64,000 nucleotides of DNA. It comes from VBAU01 sp036005185. Its GTDB lineage: Bacteria; Bacteroidota; Bacteroidia; Chitinophagales; Chitinophagaceae. Below the pieces are notes generated by a model. That model saw nothing but the letters and a program-made list of their open reading frames with translations. It was not told where the DNA came from and did no database searches. Shown in pieces: positions 7,674 to 17,009 of this stretch (position 1 is the first letter of the stretch; each line of letters starts with the position of its first letter). Both the position numbers and the translations under genes were made by a program. The stretch covers positions 62,001 through 126,000 of the forward strand of contig DASYQS010000031.1 of NCBI GenBank assembly GCA_036005185.1, given 5' to 3'.

Positions 7674-10600
7674 ATGAGAAAATTCACACTGCTTGCAGTG
7701 CTGATGCTATGCACTGTATTTGTCTTCAGCCAATCCCGAAGTATTACTGGTCAGGTACGTGATGAAAAAGGAATACCTATTCCTTTTGCTACTATTAAAA
7801 TTAAAGGTAGTAAGGTCGGAACGTCGGCAGACGCAAATGGGACCTTTACTATTAATGCAAAAACCGGGGATATCTTAGTGGTATCTGCAATTAATTTTTC
7901 AATCCAAGAAAAAACGATTGATGCCGGCTCAACTCTGAATTTTTCACTTCAAGCCATCACCGGTGTAATTGAGGAAGTGGTGGTTACTGCACAAGGTATT
8001 AGGAAAAAACCACGGGAAATCGGCTATGCCTATGCAAAAGTTAGCAGCCAGGATATAACCGTTGGTCGTTCCCCACAACTAGCGCAGGCGCTTTCCGGCA
8101 AAATTTCCGGTCTGGCTATTTATAATGTAAATAACAGCGTTGATCCGCAGGTAAAGATTGTTTTACGTGGTTATCGTTCGCTGACAGGTAATAATGAAGC
8201 ATTGGTAGTGATTGATGGAATGCAAACAACCCAAACTTCACTGGCTTTATTAAATCCAAACGATATTGAAAGCGTAACCGTATTGAAAGGGGGCCAGGCA
8301 GCTACTTTATATGGCTCTGATGGGGTGAATGGTGCCATCATTATCACCACAAAAAAAGGTCAGAAAGGAAAAACAAAAGTCAGCTTTTCCAGCTCAGCCA
8401 ATTTTGAAGAAATTAGTTTTTTGCCTGAATTCCAGACTTCATATGGTTCGGGTTCACAGTACGCAACCTCATTTGGAAATCCGGGGTATAAGCCTAACTA
8501 TCTTGACCGCATGCATGATAACTGGCGTCCTTTTGAGAACCAGCAATACGGTGATGCTTTTAATGGTGAAGAAAGAATTGCAGGAAGAGTATTGGAGGAC
8601 GGAAGCAAATTGTTATTGCCTTACTCAGCTGTAAAGAATGGCCGAAAAAAATCTTTTGATATTGGCTATACATTCAATAACCAGGTAGCTTTCCAGGGCG
8701 GCGATGACAGGAGTACATTTTACATGTCACTGGAAAATAACAATACTGAAGGCATTGTACCACACGATGAAAGCCAGCGAACCGGCGTACGATTGGCCGC
8801 ATCCAGGACTGAAGGAAAATTGACCACAAATTTTACGGCAGCCTACACCCAGGCTAAATATGATAGAACCACATCTGATTTCTATTATAATGTTTTAAAT
8901 ACAGCGGGAAATATTCCTCTGACTGAATTCAGGGATTGGCGAAATAACAAATTTGCCAATCCAAATGGCTACTATAATGATTACTATCCCAATCCTTACT
9001 TCACAGCCGATAATAATCGTGCGAAATACGTTGATAACAATGTACAGGGCACTATGGAAGCAACTTATAAATTGTTTTCCTGGCTCAATGTTTTTGATCG
9101 CATTGGTGTAATGAATAATAGCCGCACCAGAAAAAATTATACCGGCAAATTTGTTTATAGTACCTGGGCAAAAAGCAGTGCGTATGTGCCTGCCCCCTGG
9201 GCATGGGCTAATGATTATAACGGGATTAATCTTGCAGGAACAGATATTACCGGGGGCACTTATGATGCCACCACCAGTGAGAATGTAGTAAATAATGACT
9301 TTCAATTACACGCTAGCAAAAATTTTGGTGATTTTTCCAATAAACTGATCGCCGGGTTTAGTGTTTACCAGCGAAAAACAAAATTTGTTGAAATTAGTTC
9401 AGGTTCTGTAATTGTACCGGAAGTTTATAATATATCAAACCGCGTTGGCGATCTGACCGGTTCTGAGAATAACACGACATTTCGTAAGTACGGTTATTAT
9501 GGGGACCTTACCAGTGATTATAAAAACTATATTTATCTCAATGCTTCTGCCCGTTATGATGCATCTTCAAAATTTTATAAAGTAGGAAGATCTTCTGATC
9601 TGTGGTCTTATGTTTCGTTTGGTACATCTTTATCGCTTGTTGCCACTGATGCCTTTCCATCCATTAAATCAAGCGTTTTGGATTTTGCGAAAATCAGGCT
9701 TGGCTTTAATAAAAATGGAAATGATAATTTAAGTCCTTACCAACTGGATATTATTTATCCAAATGGAGTTGGATTTCCTTTCGGTGGATTGTTCGGCGCT
9801 ACTGTTGGAGACGTAATTCCTGATCCGAATCTGAGACCGGAAAAAGTATATTCTTACGAAGTAGGTGGTGAATTTCAGTTATTCAAAAACCGATTGAGCC
9901 TTGACCTGACAGCTTATCGCCAGGATTCAAAAGATGCAATCTTAACAGTAAAGCTTCCAAATACTACAGGCTTCCCCAATTTAAGGGCAAATGTGGCTGA
10001 TGCCAAAAACTGGGGCTATGAAGCTGATGTTAAAGTCCAGATATTGAAAAACAAAAAATTAAGTTGGGATTTTGGGGTACGTTATTCATATAATGATAAT
10101 AAGATTGAAAGCTTATACCAGGATGTAAGTCAGTTTGTTTATGGGGGATATAGTTATGCTTCTACCTATATGATCAAAGACAAACGTTATCCGTTTTTGA
10201 AAGCCAGCGGTTATGAAAGAGATCCTGCGACCGGGATGATTGTTGTCGATGCAAGTTCAGGTTATCCTTCCCAGGCTGCGGGTTTGCTTGAATTTGGCGG
10301 CACATTGCCTCGTCACATTCTGGGTTGGGGTTCAAGATTAGCATATCAGAATTTTGAATTTTCCTTCAATTTTGAATATCGCGGGGGTAATGTAATCTTC
10401 AACCAGTTAGGTCGGGACATGACCTTTACCGGTTCGGGAAAGTGGACAGAGGAAAGAACTCCTCATGTCTTCCCCAATTCAACATATAAAGATGCTTCCG
10501 GAAAGTATGTTCCTAATACCAGTGTAAATGTTCAGGAATCTGAGTATGCTTTATGGGTAAATTATTATCGCTTTATCTCTGAAAACTTTGTGACTCCGGG

Positions 10601-10850
10601 CTGGTTTATCAAATTGAGAGATATAAACCTGACTTACACTTTTTCTGAGAGTTTGATTAGAAAGACCAAAATCTTTTCAGCGGCCAATATTGCCTTATAC
10701 GGAAGAAACTTATTTACCATTGTAGATAAGTCTAATTATTATACAGATCCTGAATTCAGTTATACAACAGGCAATGGAATCGGCATTAATAATACAAGCC
10801 AGACTCCACCGGTGCGTCAATATGGTATTAATCTCAATTTGGTATTTTAA
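7674..10850 (+). CDS. SusC/RagA-type TonB-linked outer membrane protein
   Basis: A 1058-residue TonB-dependent transporter. It has a signal peptide at 1-20, a carboxypeptidase-regulatory-like beta domain (about 22-105, SITGQVRDEKGIPIPFATIKIKG), a linker EEVVVTAQGIRKKPREIGYAYAKVSSQDI, a plug domain with VLRGYRSLTGNNEALVVIDGMQ and VLKGGQAATLYGSDGVNGAIIITTKKG, and a 22-strand barrel ending in the terminal aromatic strand QYGINLNLVF. With the SusD partner it would import oligosaccharides or peptides across the outer membrane, powered by TonB/ExbBD. No catabolic enzymes, sensor or sigma/anti-sigma pair sit next to it, so the substrate is unknown. Confidence 0.95.
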   Translation: MRKFTLLAVLMLCTVFVFSQSRSITGQVRDEKGIPIPFATIKIKGSKVGTSADANGTFTINAKTGDILVVSAINFSIQEKTIDAGSTLNFSLQAITGVIEEVVVTAQGIRKKPREIGYAYAKVSSQDITVGRSPQLAQALSGKISGLAIYNVNNSVDPQVKIVLRGYRSLTGNNEALVVIDGMQTTQTSLALLNPNDIESVTVLKGGQAATLYGSDGVNGAIIITTKKGQKGKTKVSFSSSANFEEISFLPEFQTSYGSGSQYATSFGNPGYKPNYLDRMHDNWRPFENQQYGDAFNGEERIAGRVLEDGSKLLLPYSAVKNGRKKSFDIGYTFNNQVAFQGGDDRSTFYMSLENNNTEGIVPHDESQRTGVRLAASRTEGKLTTNFTAAYTQAKYDRTTSDFYYNVLNTAGNIPLTEFRDWRNNKFANPNGYYNDYYPNPYFTADNNRAKYVDNNVQGTMEATYKLFSWLNVFDRIGVMNNSRTRKNYTGKFVYSTWAKSSAYVPAPWAWANDYNGINLAGTDITGGTYDATTSENVVNNDFQLHASKNFGDFSNKLIAGFSVYQRKTKFVEISSGSVIVPEVYNISNRVGDLTGSENNTTFRKYGYYGDLTSDYKNYIYLNASARYDASSKFYKVGRSSDLWSYVSFGTSLSLVATDAFPSIKSSVLDFAKIRLGFNKNGNDNLSPYQLDIIYPNGVGFPFGGLFGATVGDVIPDPNLRPEKVYSYEVGGEFQLFKNRLSLDLTAYRQDSKDAILTVKLPNTTGFPNLRANVADAKNWGYEADVKVQILKNKKLSWDFGVRYSYNDNKIESLYQDVSQFVYGGYSYASTYMIKDKRYPFLKASGYERDPATGMIVVDASSGYPSQAAGLLEFGGTLPRHILGWGSRLAYQNFEFSFNFEYRGGNVIFNQLGRDMTFTGSGKWTEERTPHVFPNSTYKDASGKYVPNTSVNVQESEYALWVNYYRFISENFVTPGWFIKLRDINLTYTFSESLIRKTKIFSAANIALYGRNLFTIVDKSNYYTDPEFSYTTGNGIGINNTSQTPPVRQYGINLNLVF

Positions 10851-10874
10851 TCTTAATCATTTAAAAAATGAATT

Positions 10875-12461
10875 ATGAAAATAAAATTGTTTTCTTTATT
10901 AATCATAGTGGTTCTCATCAGTGCCGGTTGCAAAAAAAGCTGGCTTGATGTGAATACCAACCCCAATGATCTTCCGTCAACCATCAGTAATTATGTGTTT
11001 TCCGGCGCTTTGTATGGCACAGCCTACAACTATTGGGGTGATAATGGATCAGGTACGCGGCCAAATGAGTTGGGAGCTTATTTTGCCGGCCAGTGGACAC
11101 AATCCACTTCTTATATTCTAAGTACTTCCATTTTTGGATACAACTTTACAAATACAGATTTCAACTTCTGGGATGATATGTATAATAACCTTGAAGATTA
11201 CCAATATGTAATTGATAATGCTGCAAAAGACAACCAAAAATTTTTGATAGGTCCTTCCAAAGTAATGCAGGCCATGGTATTTCAAAATCTTGTGGATCTT
11301 TATGGTAATATCCCATATTCAGATGCTTTGAAAGGCTTGAATTCTTTGGCACCGGTATTCGAAGATCAAAAAATTGTTTATGAAAAACTGATCGTTTTAC
11401 TGGATTCGGCAATAGCCAATATCAAAGCTAACACATGGACTCTCCAAAAAACATCGGATATTATTTTTGCTGGCAATACAACTAAGTGGATCAAATTTGC
11501 AAACACATTAAAGCTCCGCATTCTGATGAGACAAAGCAGAATTCCCGGACGTGACACTTACATTATAAGCGAAATCAACAAAGCAGTTGCAGAGGGAACC
11601 GGGTTTCTGGGAATAGATGGTGCTGACGAAGATGCCTCGGCTAATCCAGGTTTTCAGGCACAGTCTGGCAAACAAAATCCTTTTTATGATCGCTGGGGTT
11701 TTGATCCTGCCGGAACTACAAGATCGTTGGGACGTTTTCCAAGACATACTAAGTTTTTATTTGATATGCTGGTCGCTAACAATGACACCTTCCGTATCAA
11801 GCGACTGATGTATGCAGTAGGAGGTCAAGATGGTAACAATCCTGGTACCAGTGTTGCAGTTGAAAAAATCTCCAACTACAAAGCGGTTATTTATGGTTCA
11901 GGCTCAGGGTTTTCAGGTCCTTCTACTTCACCGTTAGGGCCAAGCATGATTATAAAAGGCCAATACAAACCTGTTGTTTTATTGAGTGCTGCCGAATCTT
12001 TCTTCTTGCGTGCAGAGGCAAAAGAACGCTTTCCGTCTGTAACTCTGCCAAATACCTCACAATATTATTATGAACAAGGAGTAAAACAATCATTTCGCAT
12101 CACGGGTACTGATCCAACACCAACAGGACCAGGAGCGCCGCCAAATACGTATCCCAAAGCTACCATTCTATTAACCAGTGGAAAACCTGATGCAGATTGG
12201 TCAGTTTCTACAGATAAGCTGCGGGCTATTGCTATTCAAAAATGGATCGCTTTAGATAATTTTAATGGGCTCGAGGCATGGTCTGAATATAGAAAAACAG
12301 GCCTTCCTGCTATTCCCCAATCAGTGGCTGTACCTGATCCCAATAAACGTCCGGTTCGTATTTACTATCCGAGTACCGAGCTGGGTTCGAATGAAGAAAA
12401 CGTGTTGTCCCAAGGATCAATCAATGTATTTACTACAAGACTTTTCTGGGATATAGATTAA
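10875..12461 (+). CDS. SusD/RagB-type nutrient-binding outer membrane lipoprotein
   Basis: A 528-residue lipoprotein, 24 bp after the SusC-type gene and co-transcribed with it. The signal peptide ends in the lipobox ISAGC with Cys19. KKSWLDVNTNPNDLP follows, the usual opening of the second SusD subgroup (SusD-like 2). FQNLVDLYGNIPYSDAL, IFAGNTTKWIKFANTLKLRILMR and AESFFLRAEAKER are the helical TPR-like parts that contact SusC. It acts as the lid and ligand-binding protein over the transporter on the cell surface. Its ligand is not identifiable. Confidence 0.93.
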   Translation: MKIKLFSLLIIVVLISAGCKKSWLDVNTNPNDLPSTISNYVFSGALYGTAYNYWGDNGSGTRPNELGAYFAGQWTQSTSYILSTSIFGYNFTNTDFNFWDDMYNNLEDYQYVIDNAAKDNQKFLIGPSKVMQAMVFQNLVDLYGNIPYSDALKGLNSLAPVFEDQKIVYEKLIVLLDSAIANIKANTWTLQKTSDIIFAGNTTKWIKFANTLKLRILMRQSRIPGRDTYIISEINKAVAEGTGFLGIDGADEDASANPGFQAQSGKQNPFYDRWGFDPAGTTRSLGRFPRHTKFLFDMLVANNDTFRIKRLMYAVGGQDGNNPGTSVAVEKISNYKAVIYGSGSGFSGPSTSPLGPSMIIKGQYKPVVLLSAAESFFLRAEAKERFPSVTLPNTSQYYYEQGVKQSFRITGTDPTPTGPGAPPNTYPKATILLTSGKPDADWSVSTDKLRAIAIQKWIALDNFNGLEAWSEYRKTGLPAIPQSVAVPDPNKRPVRIYYPSTELGSNEENVLSQGSINVFTTRLFWDID

Positions 12462-12476
12462 TAAAAGCTGATTGAC

Positions 12477-12514
12477 ACAAAAAAGCCGTCTCTGAATTCA
12501 GAACGGCTTTTTTA
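12477..12514 (+). terminator. Rho-independent terminator of the susCD-type operon
   Basis: AAAAAAGCCGT pairs with ACGGCTTTTTT, with TCTGAATTCAGA, itself a palindrome, at the tip. It lies 16 bp after the SusD-type stop codon. It is symmetrical enough to work in both directions. Confidence 0.88.
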
Positions 12515-12597
12515 ATTTATAAAACTCATTAACCTCTGAAAACTAAGCCCGAAAAATATAGAAACAACAGTCCGTTACAATCATTTAATCAATACAA

Positions 12598-14637
12598 TCA
12601 GCGGTTCTTTTTCTTTCCATCTTTTAGCCCACTTGCAACTACCCATTCATAATCTAATTGACGCTTGGTTAAATTAGCGGCCACTACTTTAATCCATACC
12701 TTGTCCCCCATTCTGAATTTCCGGCCTGAGCGTTGGCCTGCAAGACAGTAATCAGTTTCAATCAAACGAAAATCATCAAAATCCAGCAAGCTATTGATAC
12801 TCACAAGACCTTCACATTTATGCTCAACCGTTTCTACCCAAAATCCAAATGAGGCGACACCACTGATCACTCCCTCAAATTCTTCACCCAAAAAATTTTG
12901 CATATACTCCACCTGCTTATATTTATTGGCAGCACGCTCTGCTTCCATAGCAGCTCTTTCCCTTTCGCTGCTGTGCTTGCATTTTTCCTCCATTTTTTTA
13001 TCAACATGTATATTATTATCAAGCACCTGCTGCAATACACGGTGAACCATTACATCGGGATAACGGCGGATAGGCGAAGTGAAATGGCAATAATTTTCAA
13101 ACCCCAAACCATAATGCCCAATATTTTCCGTAGCATATTTGGCCTTGGCCATAGTGCGTATTCCTAATTGTTCCAGCACATGCTGCTCAGGTTTACCATG
13201 AACATCAATCAGCATTTGGTTAAATGAAGCAGCAATAGCGTCCGGTGAAGAGGTGTCGAACTTATGACCAAATTTCCTGGCAAAAGCCACAAAAGGAATT
13301 ATCTTTTCTTCATCAGGATTGTCATGCACCCGGTAAGGAAACGGGATCTGTTTATTTTTGATCTTAATTTTTGAAAGATCACTGGCCACAGTTCTGTTTG
13401 CCAATAACATAAATTCTTCGATCAGCTGATGAGCCTCTTTACTTTCTTTAATTATGATGCCAATGGGTTTTTTATTTTCATCCAGCTTGAAACGAACCTC
13501 CTGTGACGAAAAATTTATGGCACCATTTTTAAATCGTTGTTTTCTGAAACGCTGTGCAAGATGATTGAGAATTAAAATCTCCTCTGCATACAATCCTTCC
13601 TTCGTTTCAATGATCTCCTGTACTTCTTCATAGGTAAACCGGTGATCGGAATGTATAACCGTTTTACCCAGCCAGTGCTGTTTTACTTGACCTTTATGCG
13701 AAATTTGAAAAACTGCGGAAAATGTAAGACTATCTTCATGCGGCCTCAATGAGCATAATACATTTGAAATATGCTCAGGCAACATAGGATTCACTCTATC
13801 CGGCAAATAAACTGATGTTGCCTTTTCATAGGCGGCTTTATCCAATGCTGTATCGCCTTCTACATAATGGGCTACATCAGCAATATGCACGCCTATTTCA
13901 TAATTCCCGTTTTTTAAAACACGGAACGAGAGCGCATCATCAAAATCTTTAGCATCGATCGGATCAATAGTAAAGGTGAGAATATCCCGAATATCCTTTC
14001 GTTTCTTGATCTCTGAATTCGAAATATGATCGGGGATTCGTGCAGCCTCCTCCATTGCTTCTTCAGAGAACGCCAACGGAAATCCGTTTTCCAACAAAAT
14101 TTCTTTCATCGCAATATCATTACTGTCTTCCTCATCCATCACCGTCATTACTTCACCTACGGGACGCTTGCCATCTTTTTCCCATTCAAGCAGCCTGACA
14201 ACTACCCTGTCATTATCTTTTGCGCCATTAAAATTTTGTCTGGGAATATAAATATCCGGCATTGGCTTATCTGTTTCGGCGATAAAAAAACCAAAGCTAC
14301 GTCCGGCCGAATCATCAGGGCGGGCATCATTTATTTGCATTTTGCCCATAAATTCTGTTTGCTTTCTATGCAATACTTCTGTAACAACGCCCTGCATGCG
14401 TCTGCCGCCTTTTTTTCCTTGCCTGCCGGCAGGCAGGTCTTCTTTGATTTTTACACGAACTGTATCACCATGCAAAGCCGTATTAAAATCACCCGAACGT
14501 ACGATGATATCTGCTGGCAAATTTTCTACAGCTACAAAACCCATTCCCGAGCGTGTTATATCCAACACTCCTTTGAATGTTTGTTCATGACCCGAATATT
14601 TTTCCTTTTTTCTCTTCTTTGAATTTTTTCTTCCCAT
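12598..14637 (-). CDS. rnr: Ribonuclease R (RNase II/RNB family 3'-5' exoribonuclease)
   Basis: A 679-residue hydrolytic 3'-5' exoribonuclease that degrades structured RNA. It has a basic N-terminus (GRKNSKKRKKEK), cold-shock domains at about 20-165, the RNB catalytic domain from about 210 with IDPIDAKDFDDALS carrying the metal-binding Asp residues, HVADVAHYV, and the C-terminal half with YGLGFENYCHFTSPIRRYPDVMVHR. A C-terminal S1 domain covers about 590-670. Residues 67-74 (DLPAGRQG) come from a GC-rich palindrome inserted in frame in the first cold-shock domain. It is a single-gene unit. Confidence 0.93.
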   Translation of the reverse strand: MGRKNSKKRKKEKYSGHEQTFKGVLDITRSGMGFVAVENLPADIIVRSGDFNTALHGDTVRVKIKEDLPAGRQGKKGGRRMQGVVTEVLHRKQTEFMGKMQINDARPDDSAGRSFGFFIAETDKPMPDIYIPRQNFNGAKDNDRVVVRLLEWEKDGKRPVGEVMTVMDEEDSNDIAMKEILLENGFPLAFSEEAMEEAARIPDHISNSEIKKRKDIRDILTFTIDPIDAKDFDDALSFRVLKNGNYEIGVHIADVAHYVEGDTALDKAAYEKATSVYLPDRVNPMLPEHISNVLCSLRPHEDSLTFSAVFQISHKGQVKQHWLGKTVIHSDHRFTYEEVQEIIETKEGLYAEEILILNHLAQRFRKQRFKNGAINFSSQEVRFKLDENKKPIGIIIKESKEAHQLIEEFMLLANRTVASDLSKIKIKNKQIPFPYRVHDNPDEEKIIPFVAFARKFGHKFDTSSPDAIAASFNQMLIDVHGKPEQHVLEQLGIRTMAKAKYATENIGHYGLGFENYCHFTSPIRRYPDVMVHRVLQQVLDNNIHVDKKMEEKCKHSSERERAAMEAERAANKYKQVEYMQNFLGEEFEGVISGVASFGFWVETVEHKCEGLVSINSLLDFDDFRLIETDYCLAGQRSGRKFRMGDKVWIKVVAANLTKRQLDYEWVVASGLKDGKKKNR
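14418..14437. repeat. In-frame GC-rich palindrome (LPAGRQ element)
   Basis: The 16-bp perfect palindrome TGCCTGCCGGCAGGCA (14420-14435) lies inside the rnr gene and encodes LPAGRQ on the minus strand. The surroundings are much more AT-rich. The same 20-bp word with two changes recurs at 59925-59944. Confidence 0.75.
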
Positions 14638-14744
14638 GAAATGATTTTTTTGTTATCGACAACCTCACCCTGACTATCTCAAATCAGAAAGGCTATCACA
14701 TCCAACTTGATTTTTTAAATTCTTATAAATAGTTTTCAATTTTT

Positions 14745-15872
14745 TTAATGATGTTCAGCAACTTGGCCTTGGGTGTTAATTTCTCTTTCTTTTTGCAGAA
14801 GATGGGAGGAGCCTTCAATAAATTTTGCAACTGTATTAATAAATTTTTCTTCCTCGCCAAATAAAAAATAATGCCGGATCGGGATCACATATATCGGCAA
14901 TGATTCCAATTCGCTTCTAAACTTCATCAGTCGCATTGCATCTTTTTCTGTGGTGAGGATAATTTTATTCGCTACTTCAATTTTTTCGAACCTTTTTTTA
15001 ATATCCATCAGGTCATCAATTCGGAAAATATAATGATCGCTAAACGACATCATATAATACGTATGACTCCGTTCCTCCAATAATTTTTTTAAAGGCTGAG
15101 GATTGGCAATACCTGTTACCAGCAGCACTTCGGTTTTTAAATTCAATTCAAAAGTTGTAAGCCTTGTAATATGGTAGGGATGCCAATATTGAATTGTAGA
15201 AAAAAATATTTGCTGATGAGCCAAGGGTCGAATTTCCTTTTTGATATCATTAGCCTCCTCAACAGACATATCTACCTTACATTTTGTAACCACAATAATA
15301 TTAGCTCTTTTATAACTCGATTTTAAATCACGAAGATCACCAGTGGGCAAATAAAAATCTCTGGTGAATAAATTATTGTACTCAGTAAGCAAAATATTTA
15401 ATCCTGCCTTAATTGCACGATGTTGAAAGGCATCATCCAAAATAATTACCTGTGTGCCAGGCTTATCATGCAATAATTGCGGAATAGCTACCAACCTCTC
15501 CTCACCCACAGCTACCGGAACATCCGGAAATTTTAAATGAAATAGCATAGGTTCATCGCCAATATCAAGTGCTGTTGTATGCTCATTCGCCAAAGCATAC
15601 CCGCTAGTTTTTCGCTTATAGCCTCTGCTAAGTGTTGCTACGTTAAACTTGTTTTTTAAATGACTAACCAGAAATTCAACCATGGGCGATTTTCCTGTAC
15701 CTCCAACCGATAGGTTACCCACGCAAATAATGGGCAAGCCAAATGAGGATGATCGAAAAATATTTTTATTATAAAAAAAATTGCGCAGCCAAATAATGAA
15801 CCAATAAATGATTGCAAAAGGCAACAAAAAAATACGAAATGACTTTAGAAACCAATTAGAAAACATAAACAT
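14745..15872 (-). CDS. lpxK: Tetraacyldisaccharide 4'-kinase
   Basis: A 375-residue membrane-associated kinase that adds the 4'-phosphate to the lipid A disaccharide. An N-terminal hydrophobic helix (about 12-30) anchors it. The P-loop GNLSVGGTGKS is at 52-62. VATLSRGYKRKTSGY, DIGDEPMLFHLKFPDVPVAVGEERL and VIILDDAFQHRAIKAGLNILLTEY are the conserved family blocks. The start overlaps the cyclo-ligase gene by 17 bp, so the two are translated from one mRNA. Met3 is an alternative start. It is the last gene of the DUF3822-rsmD-cyclo-ligase-lpxK unit. Confidence 0.93.
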   Translation of the reverse strand: MFMFSNWFLKSFRIFLLPFAIIYWFIIWLRNFFYNKNIFRSSSFGLPIICVGNLSVGGTGKSPMVEFLVSHLKNKFNVATLSRGYKRKTSGYALANEHTTALDIGDEPMLFHLKFPDVPVAVGEERLVAIPQLLHDKPGTQVIILDDAFQHRAIKAGLNILLTEYNNLFTRDFYLPTGDLRDLKSSYKRANIIVVTKCKVDMSVEEANDIKKEIRPLAHQQIFFSTIQYWHPYHITRLTTFELNLKTEVLLVTGIANPQPLKKLLEERSHTYYMMSFSDHYIFRIDDLMDIKKRFEKIEVANKIILTTEKDAMRLMKFRSELESLPIYVIPIRHYFLFGEEEKFINTVAKFIEGSSHLLQKEREINTQGQVAEHH

Positions 15873-16425
15873 TATTCGGAGTAATACAAAGATTTAAAGG
15901 TACGTCAAATTCGTGGGTGCCCTCTATCAGGTCAACCGGCTCAAAATAGCAAAATCCAACTTTCAAGCAATCGGCCCGGCATTGTTGTAAATATTTGTCA
16001 TAAAAACCTCTGCCATATCCTATCCTGTAGCCTCGCTTGTCAAAAATGAGCAAGGGTACAAACACCATATCGATCACGCCAGCATCAGTCACTCTTCCAT
16101 TCATAGGTTCATGAATATTCCAAGCATTTTTCTGAAAGGCCGTATCGGCATCCACTTCAACAGCTTCCATTTCCTGTTTTACAAAATCAGATTTCGGATA
16201 TAAAAATTTTATTGCAGGATTTTTAAATTCAAGGTACCCATTAAAAAGGTGAGTGTTCGGCTCATGATTTTCTTCAATAGGCCAGTAAGAAAGCAAGTGA
16301 TGAATATCGGGTAATTCAATTTTTTGAAATTGTATCAGCATCAAATCATCAGCCTTAGCTCTTTCAGCATCGGAAAGCTCTTTTCTTTTTTCTCTATATG
16401 TCTTTCTTGCTGCTTCTTTTTTCAT
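15856..16425 (-). CDS. 5-formyltetrahydrofolate cyclo-ligase
   Basis: A 189-residue enzyme that converts 5-formyl-THF to 5,10-methenyl-THF with ATP. KKEAARKTYREKRKELS at the N-terminus is the usual basic opening, and GYGRGFYDKYL at 136-146 is the family signature binding nucleotide and folate. VFVPLLIFDKRGYRIG precedes it. Length is normal. It lies 38 bp after rsmD and overlaps lpxK, so it is part of the same unit. The pairing with lpxK looks organisational rather than metabolic. Confidence 0.92.
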   Translation of the reverse strand: MKKEAARKTYREKRKELSDAERAKADDLMLIQFQKIELPDIHHLLSYWPIEENHEPNTHLFNGYLEFKNPAIKFLYPKSDFVKQEMEAVEVDADTAFQKNAWNIHEPMNGRVTDAGVIDMVFVPLLIFDKRGYRIGYGRGFYDKYLQQCRADCLKVGFCYFEPVDLIEGTHEFDVPLNLCITPNNVYVF

Positions 16426-16463
16426 ATCAGTACCATATTGACGTAAACATTATTAACTATTCG

Positions 16464-17009
16464 CTATTCTCTATCTTCAATAAAGATTGAAAACACTGTT
16501 GTTCCATAATTTCTTTCTGTTTTATAAAAAGAAAATTTCTTATAATCATTTCGTGGTGTATGCTCAAGCACGAACCAGCCTTTTGGTTTTAATAATTTTT
16601 TTTCAAAGATCAGCTTAGGCAAATCATCAATATTTGTCAGTGCATAGGGAGGACCCGCAAAAATAAAATCAAACTGCTCTGTACACTGATTGATGAATTT
16701 GAACACATCCATTTTTATAGTTCTCAGATTCGCGAGACCAAGCTGTTTTGCCGTTTTTTGAATAAACTCATACATCTGCTGGTCTTTTTCAACAATAGTT
16801 TGGTCGGTTGCGCCTCTTGATGCCAATTCATAACTAATACTGCCGGTACCGCCAAATAAATCCAACGTTTTTAATTGAGAAATGGCAAGATTATTTTCAA
16901 GAATGTTGAATAACCCTTCCTTGGCAATATCTGTGGTGGGCCTTGTATAAGGCATCTTGTTAGGTGGGTTTATTTTTCTGCCTCCCAGCTCTCCGCTTAT
17001 TATACGCAT
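16464..17009 (-). CDS. rsmD: 16S rRNA (guanine966-N2)-methyltransferase
   Basis: A 181-residue SAM-dependent methyltransferase acting on G966 in the assembled small subunit. MRIISGELGGRKINPP and RPTTDIAKEGLFNIL are the family N-terminus. The SAM motif DLFGGTGS is at 50-57. The catalytic motif, normally (D/N)PPY, reads GPPY at 119-122 because codon 119 is GGT. It overlaps the DUF3822 gene by 10 bp, an arrangement common in Bacteroidota. The fold is secure. The Gly substitution could affect activity or may be a lineage feature. Confidence 0.9.
   Translation of the reverse strand: MRIISGELGGRKINPPNKMPYTRPTTDIAKEGLFNILENNLAISQLKTLDLFGGTGSISYELASRGATDQTIVEKDQQMYEFIQKTAKQLGLANLRTIKMDVFKFINQCTEQFDFIFAGPPYALTNIDDLPKLIFEKKLLKPKGWFVLEHTPRNDYKKFSFYKTERNYGTTVFSIFIEDRE

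Noticed and set aside
14026..14622. Plus-strand frame of 198 codons
   Set aside because: It is antisense to the well-conserved RNase R gene and has a Cys/Phe-rich composition typical of shadow frames.
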